Part shown: piece after piece, positions 11,119-20,557 of the stretch
How positions within the stretch are numbered: the first letter of the stretch is position 1
Layout of the letters: the number at the start of each line of letters is the position of its first letter
NCBI GenBank assembly: GCA_002731375.1
Contig: PCBT01000083.1
Coordinates: 11,061 to 55,065, forward strand
Reading direction: 5' to 3'
DNA from: Rhodospirillaceae bacterium
GTDB lineage: Bacteria > Pseudomonadota > Alphaproteobacteria > GCA-2731375
DNA length: 44,005 nt
Made by a program: the position numbers and the translations under genes
The notes under the pieces: generated by a model
What the model saw: only the letters and a program-made list of their open reading frames with translations
Database searches by the model: none
What the model was told of the DNA's origin: nothing

Positions 11119-12405
11119 CTACGCCGCAGCCGGCTGTTTATTCTTACGTCGCATGATGCGTTCCTCGACCATGGGCCGGAAATGCCGCATCAAACCTTGA
11201 ATTGGCCACGCCGCCGCATCACCCAGGGCGCAGATCGTATGCCCCTCGATCTGGGTGCTGACTTCCAACAGAATGTCGATCTCGGCCACATCCGCCTCAC
11301 CCGTGGCCAGGCGCTCCATGATCCGCCACATCCAACCGGTACCTTCCCGGCAGGGCGTGCACTGGCCGCATGATTCATGCGCGTAAAACTGTGACAGCCG
11401 GGCAATGGCGCGGACCAGATCGGTGGATTTATCCATCACGATCACCGCCGCCGTGCCCAGGCCGGATTTCTCGGCGCTAAGCGAATCGAAATCCATCAGT
11501 ACCGTGTCGCAGATAGACTTCGGCAGCATCCTAACTGAGGAACCGCCAGGGATAATCGCCAGCAGATTGGCCCAACCGCCGCGCACGCCGCCCGCATGCT
11601 TCTCGATCAACTCTTTCAGCGGAATAGACATTTCCTCTTCCACATTGCAAGGCCGCTCCACATGGCCCGAGACGGAAAACACCTTGGTGCCGGTATTGTT
11701 TTCGCGGCCCAGGCCGGCGAACCAACTGGCTCCGCGCCGCATGATGGTGGGCGAGACGGCAATGGATTCCACATTGTTCACGGTCGTTGGCCGGCCCCAG
11801 ACGCCAACGCCCGCCGGGAACGGCGGTTTTAGGCGCGGCTGGCCCTTCTTGCCTTCCAGGCTTTCGATCAGAGCGGTTTCCTCGCCGCAGATATAGGCGC
11901 CGGCACCGCGATGGACAAAGACATCAAAGCTGTAGCCGGAACCGCAGGCATTGGCGCCGATCAGCCCTGCGTCGTAGGCTTCCTGAACCGCCGCCTCCAA
12001 ATTATTGGCTTCGAGAAAGAATTCACCACGAATATAAATGTAGGCGGCCGAGGCGCGCATGGCGAAACCGGCAACCAGGCAACCTTCGACAAGTTTATGG
12101 GGATCGTGACGCATCAATTCCCGGTCCTTGCAGGTGCCGGGCTCGCCCTCATCGGCGTTGACCACCAGATAAGTGGGCTTGCCGTCGGATTCCTTAGGCA
12201 TGAACGACCATTTCAGACCGGTGGGAAAGCCCGCCCCGCCCCGTCCCCGCAGTCCCGAGGCCTTGATCTCGTCGACAATGGCATCAGGGCCCTTATCCAG
12301 AATGGCCTTGGTATTATCCCAATCACCGCGCTTGCACGCGCCTTCGAGACGCCAATCTTGAAAACCATACAGATTGGTGAAAATCCGGTCTTCGTCGCGC
12401 AGCAT
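11119..12405 (-). CDS. nuoF: NADH-quinone oxidoreductase subunit F (NuoF)
   Basis: NADH-binding flavoprotein of complex I; FMN accepts a hydride from NADH and passes electrons to the [4Fe-4S] cluster N3. In 428 residues the glycine-rich [13 protein letters not shown] (51-63) and the FMN segment around [13 protein letters not shown] (83-95) are intact, as are the N3 ligands C346, C349, C352 and C392. The start codon shares one base with the nuoE stop (TAATG), so the two are coupled. They form the NADH dehydrogenase module together with NuoG. Confidence 0.97.
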   Translation of the reverse strand: MLRDEDRIFTNLYGFQDWRLEGACKRGDWDNTKAILDKGPDAIVDEIKASGLRGRGGAGFPTGLKWSFMPKESDGKPTYLVVNADEGEPGTCKDRELMRHDPHKLVEGCLVAGFAMRASAAYIYIRGEFFLEANNLEAAVQEAYDAGLIGANACGSGYSFDVFVHRGAGAYICGEETALIESLEGKKGQPRLKPPFPAGVGVWGRPTTVNNVESIAVSPTIMRRGASWFAGLGRENNTGTKVFSVSGHVERPCNVEEEMSIPLKELIEKHAGGVRGGWANLLAIIPGGSSVRMLPKSICDTVLMDFDSLSAEKSGLGTAAVIVMDKSTDLVRAIARLSQFYAHESCGQCTPCREGTGWMWRIMERLATGEADVAEIDILLEVSTQIEGHTICALGDAAAWPIQGLMRHFRPMVEERIMRRKNKQPAAA

Positions 12406-13019
12406 TAGCCGTCCCCTATATAGTCTTGCAGGGTGGTCGGCCCGCCGGCCGGTTCCGAGCCACGGCGTCCGCTTTGCGGTCCCGCTTTCGGTTTTTCGCC
12501 CTTGGCCAGAGCATCCAGCACGGCGGCCGTGCTCTCCGCCGTTAGGTCTTCGTAATAGGCATCATTAATCTGCATCATCGGCGCGTTGGCACACGCGCCC
12601 AGGCATTCCACCTCGATCACGGTAAACTTTCTGTCCGCCGTGGTCTCGCCCAACTCAACACCGGTTTTGGATTTGCAGGCGGAAACCACATCGTCCGAAC
12701 CGCGCAGCCAACATGGCGTCGTCGTGCAAACTTGGACAAAATGCTCACCCACGGGAGCGAGGTTGTACATGGTATAAAAGGTGGCGACCTCGTAAACCCG
12801 GATACGCGGCATCTCCAACATCTCAGCCACCGCATCCATGGCCGCGCGCGGCAACCAGTTCTCGTGTTGACGCTGGGCCAAATCCAACAGCGGCATCACA
12901 GCGGAGGCTTGCCGCCGTGGCGGATACTTGGCGATATGCTGTTTGGCCTTTTCCAGATTTTCCGGCGTGAATGCAAAGCTGTCGGGCTGAATTTCGTTGG
13001 GTGCGGGTACGCGCTTCAT
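12405..13019 (-). CDS. nuoE: NADH-quinone oxidoreductase subunit E (NuoE)
   Basis: Thioredoxin-like subunit carrying the [2Fe-2S] cluster N1a. The four ligands are C98, C103, C139 and C143 (C-x4-C and C-x3-C), in the normal spacing. The 204 residues include a C-terminal tail after about residue 165 ([20 protein letters not shown]) that is low in complexity and likely disordered; such tails are common in alphaproteobacterial homologues. The start overlaps the nuoD stop by 4 bp and the stop shares a base with nuoF. Confidence 0.96.
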   Translation of the reverse strand: MKRVPAPNEIQPDSFAFTPENLEKAKQHIAKYPPRRQASAVMPLLDLAQRQHENWLPRAAMDAVAEMLEMPRIRVYEVATFYTMYNLAPVGEHFVQVCTTTPCWLRGSDDVVSACKSKTGVELGETTADRKFTVIEVECLGACANAPMMQINDAYYEDLTAESTAAVLDALAKGEKPKAGPQSGRRGSEPAGGPTTLQDYIGDG

Positions 13020-14194
13020 CGATCGATCTCACCAAACACAATATCTAGGCTGCCGATAACGGCCACGGAATCGGCCAGCAAATGACCTTTGCATAGATGA
13101 TCCAGAGCTGCCAGATGAACATAGCCCGGCGAGCGGATCTTGCAGCGGTAGGGCATGTTGGAGCCATCCGCCACCAAATAAACGCCGAACTCGCCCTTGG
13201 GCGCCTCAATCGCCGTATAGGTCTCGCCCGGCGGTACCTTGAAACCTTCGGTGTAAAGTTTGAAGTGATGGATCAAGGCTTCCATGGATTGCTTCATCTC
13301 GGCCCGCGCCGGGGCGACGACCTTGCGGTCCGTGCTGGCGACGGGGCCATCGGGCAGGGTTTCCAAAACCTGTCTGATAATCCGGATCGATTGACGCATT
13401 TCCTCTACCCGGCAAAGGTAGCGATCGTAACAGTCGCCATTCTTGCCCACGGGGATGTCGAAATCATATTTCTCGTAGCCGTCATAGGGCTGTGACTTAC
13501 GCAGATCCCACGGCAGCCCGGTGCAACGCAGCATGACACCGGAAAAGCCCCAGTCCATGGCCTCATCCGGGCTGATCACCGAGATATCGATATTACGCTG
13601 CTTGAAGATACGGTTTTCCGTCAACAGGGTTTCCATATCGTCGAGATACTTGAGCAGACTATCCATATATTCGGCGATATCCGTCGCCATGCCCGCCGGC
13701 ATATCCTGATGCACACCGCCGACCCGGAAATAGTTGGCATGCATGCGCGCACCACAGACGCCTTCGTAAAACTCCATCATCCGCTCGCGCTCTTCATAGC
13801 CCCATAGCGCCGGCGTCACGGCGCCAACGTCCATGGCATGCGAGGTCACGTTCAGAATATGGTTCAGAATGCGGGTGATTTCCGAAAACAGCACCCGAAC
13901 CGCCTGACCACGGGCCGGCACATCCAAGCCCAGCAGCTTTTCAATGGCCAGCACATAGGCGTGCTCCATCGACATGGGCGAGACATAGTCCAGGCGGTCG
14001 AAGTAGGGAATTGCCTGTTGGTAGGTCTTATATTCGATCAGCTTTTCCGTGCCCCGGTGCAGCAGGCCAATATGCGGATCGCAACGGTCGATGACTTCGC
14101 CGTCCAGCTCCATTACCAGGCGCAGCACCCCATGGGCCGCCGGATGCTGGGGCCCGAAGTTCAAGGTCATGTTCTTGATATCGACTTCAGCCAT
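13016..14194 (-). CDS. nuoD: NADH-quinone oxidoreductase subunit D (NuoD)
   Basis: Quinone-site subunit of complex I, related to the large subunit of NiFe hydrogenases but lacking the metal-binding cysteines. The start at 14194 ([20 protein letters not shown]) is chosen because it shares a base with the nuoC stop (TAATG) and matches the usual N-terminus; an open frame extends further upstream but overlaps nuoC. This gives 392 residues. Conserved [19 protein letters not shown] and the C-terminal DIVFGEIDR are present. nuoC and nuoD are separate genes, not fused as in E. coli. Confidence 0.97.
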   Translation of the reverse strand: MAEVDIKNMTLNFGPQHPAAHGVLRLVMELDGEVIDRCDPHIGLLHRGTEKLIEYKTYQQAIPYFDRLDYVSPMSMEHAYVLAIEKLLGLDVPARGQAVRVLFSEITRILNHILNVTSHAMDVGAVTPALWGYEERERMMEFYEGVCGARMHANYFRVGGVHQDMPAGMATDIAEYMDSLLKYLDDMETLLTENRIFKQRNIDISVISPDEAMDWGFSGVMLRCTGLPWDLRKSQPYDGYEKYDFDIPVGKNGDCYDRYLCRVEEMRQSIRIIRQVLETLPDGPVASTDRKVVAPARAEMKQSMEALIHHFKLYTEGFKVPPGETYTAIEAPKGEFGVYLVADGSNMPYRCKIRSPGYVHLAALDHLCKGHLLADSVAVIGSLDIVFGEIDR

Positions 14195-14823
14195 TAGCTG
14201 GGCTCCTGCCCGTCTGCTTTTTCGTCGCCGGGTAAAACGGCGGGCACGGCGGTCGCGCCCTCCCACGGCGAGAGGAAATCAAATTTACGGAATTCCTGGG
14301 GCAGCTTAACCGGATCATAGACCACCCGCTTGCGCTCGTCGTCATAGCGCACCTCAACAAAGCCGGTCAGGGGAAAATCCTTGCGCAGGGGATGACCCTC
14401 GAAACCATAGTCAGTCAACAACCGGCGTAGATCCGGGTGGCCATCGAACATCACGCCGTACATGTCCCAGACCTCCCGCTCGAACCAGTTGGCTGAATTA
14501 TGCAGACTGGTTATCGAGGGCACGGGTGTTTGGTCATCGGCATCCACCTTGACCCGGACGCGTTGATTATGCACCAGGGAAAGGAAATTGTAGACAACCT
14601 CAAACCGTTTTGGCCGTTCCGGGAAATCGATGCCACAAATATCTACCATCACCTTGAACAGACATTGCGGATCATCGCGCAGGAAAGTCACGACCTTGAT
14701 AATTTGCTCCGCCCGGGCCGTGATTATCAACTCGCCATGAGCCACCGAGGCCTCGATGACCTGATCCGCCAAAACGGCAGCGATATGCTGACCCAAATCC
14801 TGCAATGCGCCATCGTCCGCCAT
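14194..14823 (-). CDS. nuoC: NADH-quinone oxidoreductase subunit C (NuoC)
   Basis: Peripheral 30-kDa subunit of complex I, packing between NuoD and NuoB with no cofactor. I place the start at 14823 ([11 protein letters not shown]), 26 bp after nuoB and preceded by a GAGGCGGA-like ribosome-binding site; this gives 209 residues. The longer open frame to 14934 would overlap nuoB with a non-conserved leader. The family signature ERE.WDMYGV...HPDLRR.L appears at about residues 116-138, followed by [10 protein letters not shown]. Ends in a TAATG overlap with nuoD. Confidence 0.95.
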   Translation of the reverse strand: MADDGALQDLGQHIAAVLADQVIEASVAHGELIITARAEQIIKVVTFLRDDPQCLFKVMVDICGIDFPERPKRFEVVYNFLSLVHNQRVRVKVDADDQTPVPSITSLHNSANWFEREVWDMYGVMFDGHPDLRRLLTDYGFEGHPLRKDFPLTGFVEVRYDDERKRVVYDPVKLPQEFRKFDFLSPWEGATAVPAVLPGDEKADGQEPS

Positions 14824-14849
14824 ATCTTTCAATCCGCCTCGTAAGCCAG

Positions 14850-15401
14850 TTATCGTAAGAAGGTGCCGGTGCGGCGGATCTTCTTCTGCAATTGCAGAAT
14901 GCCATAGACCAGCGCCTCCGCTGTCGGTGGGCAACCAGGGACATAGATATCGACCGGAATGATCCGGTCACAGCCACGCACCACAGAATAGGAATAATGG
15001 TAATAGCCACCGCCGTTGGCGCAACTGCCCATGGAGATGACATAGCGCGGCTCCGGCATCTGGTCGTAGACCTTGCGCAGGGCCGGCGCCATCTTGTTGG
15101 TCAAGGTCCCCGCGACAATGATCACATCGGATTGTCTGGGTGACGCGCGCGGCACCACGCCCATGCGGTCCAGATCATAGCGGGGCATGTAGGCATGGAT
15201 CATCTCCACCGCGCAACAAGCCAAACCAAAGGTCATAGGCCAGAGCGAGCCGGTACGGGCCCAATTCACCACCTTGTCCAATTGCGCGGTGACGTAACCT
15301 CTGTCCGCCAGTTCATCGGAAAATTCGGCGAAAGACGCGTTCTGCCCTTCTACCACAAGACCGGTCCGCGAAGAAGCCGCACCAGATTCGTTTATTCCCA
15401 T
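14850..15401 (-). CDS. nuoB: NADH-quinone oxidoreductase subunit B (NuoB)
   Basis: Carries the terminal [4Fe-4S] cluster N2, which reduces quinone. With the start at 15401 (MGINESG) the protein has 183 residues, and the unusual tandem cysteine ligands C62-C63, then C127 (GSCANGGG) and C157 ([10 protein letters not shown]), are all in place. The chosen start overlaps nuoA by 10 bp; the open frame runs slightly further, to 15422, and the true start could be there. Ends 26 bp before nuoC. Confidence 0.96.
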   Translation of the reverse strand: MGINESGAASSRTGLVVEGQNASFAEFSDELADRGYVTAQLDKVVNWARTGSLWPMTFGLACCAVEMIHAYMPRYDLDRMGVVPRASPRQSDVIIVAGTLTNKMAPALRKVYDQMPEPRYVISMGSCANGGGYYHYSYSVVRGCDRIIPVDIYVPGCPPTAEALVYGILQLQKKIRRTGTFLR

Positions 15402-15757
15402 TCCAGCGCGCCTTTTTTCCACTCATAAATGAAGCCGATGGTCAGGATGCCCAGGAAGATCATCATGGACCAGAAACCCAGCAAGCCGATCTTTCCAAGC
15501 GAGACCGCCCAGGGAAACAGGAACGCGACTTCCAGATCGAAAATGATAAAAAGAATGGCGACCAGATAAAAGCGCACATCGAAACGGCCACGCGCGTCAT
15601 CAAAAGCTTCGAACCCGCATTCGTAGGCCGAAAGCTTTTCCGCGTCAGGATGGCTGGGCACAACCACCATGGAAGCAATCACGATTACCGCGGCAAGACC
15701 GGCGGCCACGGCTAAAAACATCAGGATTGGCAGGTATTCTCTTAAAAGATCGTCCAC
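15392..15757 (-). CDS. nuoA: NADH-quinone oxidoreductase subunit A (NuoA)
   Basis: Three-helix membrane subunit of complex I next to NuoH, first gene of the operon. The 121 residues show helices at about 10-32, 63-85 and 92-112, the loop YECGFE with C47 (the loop that changes accessibility between enzyme states in mitochondria) and the membrane acidic pair D74 and E76. The start codon is GTG, supported by a strong GGGAGG ribosome-binding site nine bases upstream. A plausible sigma-70 promoter lies about 55-83 bp upstream of the start. Confidence 0.96.
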   Translation of the reverse strand: MDDLLREYLPILMFLAVAAGLAAVIVIASMVVVPSHPDAEKLSAYECGFEAFDDARGRFDVRFYLVAILFIIFDLEVAFLFPWAVSLGKIGLLGFWSMMIFLGILTIGFIYEWKKGALEWE

Positions 15758-15811
15758 GGCTGCAAGCCTCCCAAGCGTCTCCGGCGATACTGTTGCCGCG
15801 AGGCACCCAAT

Positions 15812-15840
15812 CCTATAACGGCTTCTCTCTCCAGCTGCAA
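15812..15840 (-). promoter_or_regulatory. Candidate sigma-70 promoter of the nuo operon
   Basis: On the minus strand TTGCAG (15840-15835) and TATAGG (15817-15812) are separated by 17 bp, each matching four of six consensus bases. A start site about 48 bp before the GTG of nuoA would follow. No competing promoter of equal quality was seen in the 442-bp gap. Read by eye only. Confidence 0.45.
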
Positions 15841-16029
15841 TGGCGCGGAAAGGATTTCTGTCGCAAATCGGGGAAATGACACCTATCGAGGAAAGCGTGG
15901 AAGGAACAGCGATTGAACCAAGTCTTCATTGGATTTTTTTCAAAATAAAGTCGAATGGTTGGATCAACGGCTTTTCATCAGTCTGTTACCCCCTAAACCG
16001 CACATGTTTACCGAATAATCACAACGGTA

Positions 16030-16116
16030 TCCCGACGGCGGCGAGAACGACAGCCCGAATGCGTTGCGGATCGGCTCCAAGATCTCGTCACACAGGCCGG
16101 CCAGATTACCAATGAC
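16030..16116 (-). pseudogene. Relic of a peptidase M15-type (D-Ala-D-Ala carboxypeptidase / phage lysin) gene
   Basis: In the 442-bp gap between nuoA and the DUF3422 gene, the minus strand from 16116 reads NLAGLCDEILEPIRNAFG followed by a PPSGYR end. This resembles the start of the M15 peptidase domain (leucine-rich helix, L-x-P-I-R, then a serine-glycine-tyrosine-arginine SGYR motif). Neither the zinc ligands nor a start codon follow; the frame then degenerates and is closed by stops on both sides. It is best read as the remnant of a phage or cell-wall gene. The match is short, so the call is tentative. The rest of the gap holds the nuo promoter and nothing else I recognise. Confidence 0.4.
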
Positions 16117-16199
16117 ACAATCTTCTCATGCTCCTGGCCCAAGTTTCGCCGGCGCGGTTTCCGCTACCTACGGTTCACGCCAATGGCCCCGTCACGCGA

Positions 16200-17552
16200 T
16201 CACTCGCCGTCCTCTTGGGTGCCCTCGCCAAGTATAGCGCGCCGCGCCCGATGCATGCCGAACCACGCGAGCGCGGCAAGTAGAGGAATGGAGAGCCCCC
16301 GCACCAACCCCACATCGACCTCGACCCCCGTCGAACTAAGTCCTGAGAGGGCGTATCCTACCAAGCTAACCAAGTAATAAGTTATGGCCGCCACTGACAA
16401 AGCCTCGACGGTTTTTTGCAGGCGCAAATGCAAGCGCGCCCGCCTGTTCATGGAGGCCAGGAGGTCGCGGTTCTGTCGCTCCAGGGTGATGTCAATGCGC
16501 GTGCGCAGCAGATTGGCAGCACGAGCCACCCGCCGCGCCAACATTTCCTGGCGCGCAGCGATGGATTGGCAGGTACGCGTGGCGGGTCCAAGGCGTCGGT
16601 CCAGGAAATCGCCCAAACTGGAATGCCCTTTGACACGTTCTTCACGAAGCTTAGCGAGACGAGCCCCGACCAGCGGATAGTACGCCTCCGTGGCGCTGAA
16701 GCGGTACACCGTGGACGCGGCAATGGCCTCGATCTCGCCGGACAAGCGCATTAGGTTGTCGAGAAGCTGGCGCTCTTCTTCGAGCCCATCGAGATCATTT
16801 ATGCGCTGGGTGAGCTCGGCGAGGCGATGGTCGATATTCATTATCGTGGGCCCATTCTCCCGCGCCAGCGGTAAGGCCAACAGTGCCATCGTCCGGTAAG
16901 TTCCAATTTCCAGAAGCCGTTGGGCGAGGCGGCCGGCTTGGCCATGGGCGAGGTGCATATCGCTGATCAGTATGCGGCCGAAGCCGTCCTCGTGGATTCG
17001 GAAGTCGGTCCACAACTGGGCAGCGCGGTTGCCGACGTAGCTGGAGCAAAGGTCCTCGGTGACAAAGAATTCCGATAAATCGTCCACCGTGCGCTCAGGC
17101 GCCGAACCGGGCTCCACGGCCAGGTGGACCGCGTAGATAAGTTCGCCGGGCATGGCACTCAGCCACTCCTTCGGCACGAGCCTTACGGGCGGCTCGGCGA
17201 ATGGCCGCGCGAACTCGCCGCGGTGAAAGAAGGTATAGGCCGTGAACTCGGAGTGGCGCTCCCACTTCAATTTGAATGATCCGAGATCGACGGCAAAGTG
17301 ACTGGCGTCCTTGGGCGGGCGGTCGCTGCCATACCGTTCACACAGGGCAAGCAGGTGCTTGCGGTCCGCCTGCCGCGTGTCCTCCGAGGAGAACAGGACC
17401 AAATAGGATGCCTGTTCAGGCGCGCCGATATCTGGAAAGGGGCGATCATGAATCTCATTGGCAAGGACATAGCGCAACGGATGCTCTTGCATCGTTCTCA
17501 TGGATGCTGCTCCCGGCTCATGTTTGTCTGAGCGGTTAATTGTCGGCCCCAC
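16200..17552 (-). CDS. DUF3422 family membrane protein
   Basis: Uncharacterised family of about 420-450 residues, common in alphaproteobacteria; no reaction is known. The N-terminal segment HPLRYVLANEIHDRPFP is the family hallmark. The middle has a long alpha-helical, coiled-coil-like stretch (about residues 250-370; RINDLDGLEEERQLLDNLMR). Near the C-terminus are two hydrophobic segments (AAITYYLVSLVGYALSGL and GLSIPLLAALAWFGM), suggesting a membrane-anchored cytosolic protein. The start at 17552 gives 450 residues; a start at 17501 (MRTMQEH) is equally possible and nearer the conserved part. It stands alone, in the same direction as nuo but separated from it by 442 bp. Confidence 0.85.
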   Translation of the reverse strand: MGPTINRSDKHEPGAASMRTMQEHPLRYVLANEIHDRPFPDIGAPEQASYLVLFSSEDTRQADRKHLLALCERYGSDRPPKDASHFAVDLGSFKLKWERHSEFTAYTFFHRGEFARPFAEPPVRLVPKEWLSAMPGELIYAVHLAVEPGSAPERTVDDLSEFFVTEDLCSSYVGNRAAQLWTDFRIHEDGFGRILISDMHLAHGQAGRLAQRLLEIGTYRTMALLALPLARENGPTIMNIDHRLAELTQRINDLDGLEEERQLLDNLMRLSGEIEAIAASTVYRFSATEAYYPLVGARLAKLREERVKGHSSLGDFLDRRLGPATRTCQSIAARQEMLARRVARAANLLRTRIDITLERQNRDLLASMNRRARLHLRLQKTVEALSVAAITYYLVSLVGYALSGLSSTGVEVDVGLVRGLSIPLLAALAWFGMHRARRAILGEGTQEDGE

Positions 17553-17830
17553 CGTTTATAGGTAATTTCCAACATAGCGTATCGATCTCATTATTCTCCC
17601 AGCTGTCAAGCCGGTTTGTGAAAATCGGCGACTAAAAATATAGCCGCATGGCAGCATGACGAGCGCATAGCAAGAACTTCAGAAGATAACAACACGCAGT
17701 TGACTAAATTAGAATCGGCTGAGGTGCTTGAAATAGTAGAAAACGCAAGCAGAGATGGACGAGGGCCTATTCGCCCACATTTAGCAAACCTTGGGATTAA
17801 GTAAAAAATATCAATTTTCTGGGAACTTCG
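17553..17830. other. Non-coding stretch with an unrecognised 60-codon open frame before the first tRNA-derived repeat
   Basis: No complete gene seen. The plus strand is open from 17622 to 17801 (stop TAA 17802-17804) without an ATG; its end reads ESAEVLEIVENASRDGRG then PIRPHLANLGIK. It could be the C-terminal remnant of a gene cut off by an insertion, but I do not recognise it. The last 26 bases (17805-17830: run of A, then a TTCT-GGGAACTTCG segment) closely match the sequence immediately 3' of the intact tRNA-Asp (22313-22341). Confidence 0.4.
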
Positions 17831-18031
17831 TGGCGGGAGCGACGGGACTCAAATCCGCGACCTCTGGCGTGACAGGCCTAGGAATAACCTATTTTTGCAT
17901 GGCAGCCGATAGCCAAATGCTCAGAAAACAGCAACGCGTGCCGTCGGGCTGCGATGCGTTGTTATGGGCTGTTTGTACGGATTTTGTACGGATATTGCAC
18001 GGCACCCTTGTCACGATGATGATGACAAATC
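17831..18031. repeat. tRNA-Asp-derived direct repeat R1 (att-like, 201 bp)
   Basis: The first 48 bases match the 3' half of the intact tRNA-Asp (anticodon stem-loop to CCA) with 3 differences by hand count. The tRNA 5' half is missing. The following 153 bases are shared with R2 at 20329. The two 201-bp copies align without gaps at 165 positions by hand count. Near the right end is an 11-bp-phased trio starting TGTACGGATTT (17974, 17985 and, degenerate, 17996). This is the pattern expected of an attachment-site junction left by tyrosine-recombinase insertion into a tRNA 3' end. A short open frame over it (GATGLKSATSGVTG) is the usual spurious translation of tRNA sequence. Confidence 0.8.
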
Positions 18032-18057
18032 GCAGCCCGAAGCTTTGTCGAGAGATA

Positions 18058-18414
18058 TGAGAGCTAAGCGCATCACAACGAGAAATACTAAACCTGCTTC
18101 AAGAGCGTGCCTTAAGTGGATATAACTTAGAAAAATTACCATTGAGATTGGTCGATGTCGCCAAGTGACGGTTATTGGATATGTTGAAGGTGGCTCAAGC
18201 AAAAGACTGGTGCATGAGGCCAAACTGCACAACGTGCGGATGCCAAAAGTTACGATCAGCAGTTTTTGAGTCTACACAACAAAATCTGGGTATTGAAAAA
18301 CCTTTTGTATTGCGCCGCGGCCGCATCGGTCGTTATTTAGAAAAACGAAAATTAATGGAGCCGGAGCAAAAAACAACACTCGGCTCTCTGACCATTAAAA
18401 AATACCGAGCTTGA
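18058..18414 (+). pseudogene. Unrecognised, probably degenerate small gene
   Basis: Two open segments in the same frame are separated by a TGA at 18166: an upstream part reading REILNLLQERALSGYNLEKL and a downstream part (TTG at 18175, 79 codons) with a cysteine cluster DWCMRPNCTTCGCQKLR. Together they look like one small protein with a C-x4-C-x2-C-x-C possible metal site, broken by the stop. The downstream part alone could still be made. I know no family for it. It is the first thing inside the cassette bounded by R1 and R2. From 18415 to the GMC gene at 18539 I see nothing more. Confidence 0.3.
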
Positions 18415-18538
18415 ACGTTCGCAGCCCTCGGCCTCACGTATAGATTCTGAAAATGCCTGCCGCTAGACTTCAGCCATGACAGAACATGCGCAGGTGCGTA
18501 GACCAATATTGACGAGGTATTGAGAAACGGGGGCGGAG

Positions 18539-20239
18539 ATGCTTGACTTCTTGATTTTAGGTGGAGGCAGTGCCGGTTGCGTTCTGGCAGCTCGCCTTAC
18601 GGAAAATCCAAAAACAAGCGTGTTGTTGGTTGAGGCCGGTAGGAATATTTCCGCCAAGGACATGCCCGCAAATATCCGCACTCGGTATCCAGGTCGAGCT
18701 TTTCTCGATGAAAAAAATATCTGGCCATCGCTCATGGCCAGATTTGGCCAAGCCAACAAGCACGGCAGTCCAGCAGAGCCGCGCCGCTACGAACAGGGGC
18801 GGATTTTAGGCGGTGGGTCGGCGGTCAACGCCCTCGTCGCAAATCGCGGGGCACCCGGCGACTATGACGAGTGGTCGGAACATGGTGCGGAGGGCTGGTC
18901 TTGGGAATCTGTCCTACCCTATTTCCGCAAGCTGGAAACCGACCATGATTTTGCCGACGATTATCACGGCCAGGACGGCCCTGTCCCGATCCGCCGAATA
19001 ACCCAGGCAAAGATGTCGCCCTTCGTCAAGCTCTTATGCTCCACGCTCAACACGCGCGGTTATCAGAGCAAGACCGACCAGAACGGCTTTTGGGAAGACG
19101 GTATTTTCTTGGGTGCGATCGCCAAGGATGACAAGGGACACCGGGTTCCCACATCCTCTGTCTATCTAAGAGATGAAGTACGAGCCCGCCCTAACCTGCA
19201 GATCATGACCAACCATTTAGCAGACCGGATTATCTTCGATGAAACACGGGCAACCGGCGCTGTCGTTCGGCCCGCGGGCGGTTCGGGAAAAACGCAAACA
19301 ATCCAGGCTAACCAGACCATCCTATCCTGTGGTGCAATTCACTCACCGGCGCTGCTGATGCGCAGCGGCATCAGCCCCACCGGCCATCCGGAGTTCGATA
19401 TACCCGTGGTCGCGCGGCTGGCCGGCGTCGGCCGCAACCTAATGGAGCATCCTTCTACAGCGGTCTCGACCTATCTCCCGCCCCCACTGCGTCAGACGGA
19501 TCTCGAAGAACATCACGACCACGCGATCCTGCGGTTTTCCTCGGGGCTCGCCGGCACACCAGAAGGCGACATGCATCTGGCGATGATCGCCCGCTCAGGA
19601 TGGCATTCGGTCGGTCAGCGGATCGGCACGCTGTTTATTTGGCTGAACAAACCCTATTCGCGCGGCAAACTATCATTGGCCTCACCCAGCGCCGACGATG
19701 AGCCGATCGTCGATTTTAACCTTCTGTCCGACGAGCGGGACCTCGAAAGGTTGAAACAGGCGTTTCTGCTGGGTGCTGAAATTCTCACCGACCCGTTGCT
19801 CGACGGGCATTGCGGCCCGGCATTTCCGACCAGCTACTCGCCTCGGGCCATCAAGGTTGCCGGTCCAGGATTGTTCAATCAAGTTCAGCGCGGCTTGTTA
19901 GCCGCCATGCTGGACTACGCGGGACCGACGCGATCTTGGATGATACACTCTGTTATTACACTCGGCCTTGAAATCAGAAACCTGGTCAAGGATGACACGG
20001 CGTTGACGGAATTCATTCAGGCGTCTGTAGGGGGCGTCTGGCATGCTTCCGGCACCTGCAGGATGGGCGCACGCGACAACCCTGACGCTGTAACCGATGG
20101 CGCCGGCAGGGTCTACAAGGTTGAAGGCCTGCGTGTCTGCGACGCCTCGCTCATGCCGACCATTCCACGCGCCAATACCAACACGCCAACGATCATGATG
20201 GCCGAACGGATCGCCGACCTCATCAAGGAAACCATGTAG
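18539..20239 (+). CDS. GMC-family FAD oxidoreductase (choline/alcohol dehydrogenase-like)
   Basis: Flavoprotein of the glucose-methanol-choline family; oxidises an alcohol group of an unknown substrate. The 566 residues begin with the FAD-binding fold LGGGSAGCVLAARL (G8-x-G10-x2-G13), followed by the acidic residue of VLLVEAG. The second signature GRILGGGSAVNALVANRG lies near residue 86. The C-terminal substrate domain holds the catalytic histidine H502 in VWHASGTCRMG and ends with CDASLMPTIPRANTNTPTIM. The gene is complete and alone: no betaine aldehyde dehydrogenase, BetI or partner cytochrome is nearby. It sits between two tRNA-Asp-derived repeats (R1 and R2), so it looks like mobile cargo. 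Substrate cannot be told from sequence. Confidence 0.9.
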   Translation: MLDFLILGGGSAGCVLAARLTENPKTSVLLVEAGRNISAKDMPANIRTRYPGRAFLDEKNIWPSLMARFGQANKHGSPAEPRRYEQGRILGGGSAVNALVANRGAPGDYDEWSEHGAEGWSWESVLPYFRKLETDHDFADDYHGQDGPVPIRRITQAKMSPFVKLLCSTLNTRGYQSKTDQNGFWEDGIFLGAIAKDDKGHRVPTSSVYLRDEVRARPNLQIMTNHLADRIIFDETRATGAVVRPAGGSGKTQTIQANQTILSCGAIHSPALLMRSGISPTGHPEFDIPVVARLAGVGRNLMEHPSTAVSTYLPPPLRQTDLEEHHDHAILRFSSGLAGTPEGDMHLAMIARSGWHSVGQRIGTLFIWLNKPYSRGKLSLASPSADDEPIVDFNLLSDERDLERLKQAFLLGAEILTDPLLDGHCGPAFPTSYSPRAIKVAGPGLFNQVQRGLLAAMLDYAGPTRSWMIHSVITLGLEIRNLVKDDTALTEFIQASVGGVWHASGTCRMGARDNPDAVTDGAGRVYKVEGLRVCDASLMPTIPRANTNTPTIMMAERIADLIKETM

Positions 20240-20328
20240 ACCGCCGGAGCTTCAGTTACGCTTCACGAAGATAGGCCGTCGCGATCTCGTGTCCTTGACC
20301 TTGGAAAAGGTCTGAATGTATGGAAAAA

Positions 20329-20529
20329 TGGCAGGAGTGATGGGACTCGACCCTGCGACCTCTGGCGTGACAGGCCGAGGAATAGCCCATATTTGCATGG
20401 CAACCGATAGCTAAATGCGCAGAAAACAGCAACGCGTGAGGTCGGGTTGTTGTGCGTTGTTATGGGCTGTTTGTACGAGAGATGTACGAGAGATGTACGA
20501 CAGGTTTGTCACGACGATGATGACAAATC
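20329..20529. repeat. tRNA-Asp-derived direct repeat R2 (att-like, 201 bp)
   Basis: Second copy of the repeat, exactly 2,498 bp downstream of R1 and in the same orientation. The first 48 bases match the tRNA-Asp 3' half with 4 differences by hand count. The rest follows R1 without gaps. It carries three 11-bp units TGTACGAGAGA, TGTACGAGAGA, TGTACGACAGG starting at 20472, 20483 and 20494. It occupies most of the 318-bp gap between the GMC gene and the HIT gene. Unlike R1, its left flank does not resemble the 3' flank of the intact tRNA. Confidence 0.8.
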
Positions 20530-20557
20530 ACCTGGCCTTCATCTGGGTATTCCAAAT

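Noticed and set aside
14823-14934. Longer N-terminus for NuoC
   Set aside because: It would overlap nuoB by 85 bp with a non-conserved leader; the ATG at 14823 has a good ribosome-binding site and the usual NuoC start.
17791-18060. Open frame of 89 codons covering repeat R1
   Set aside because: The GATGLKSATSGVTG segment is a translation of tRNA-Asp antisense sequence, a well-known false gene pattern; the rest is the non-coding arm of the repeat.
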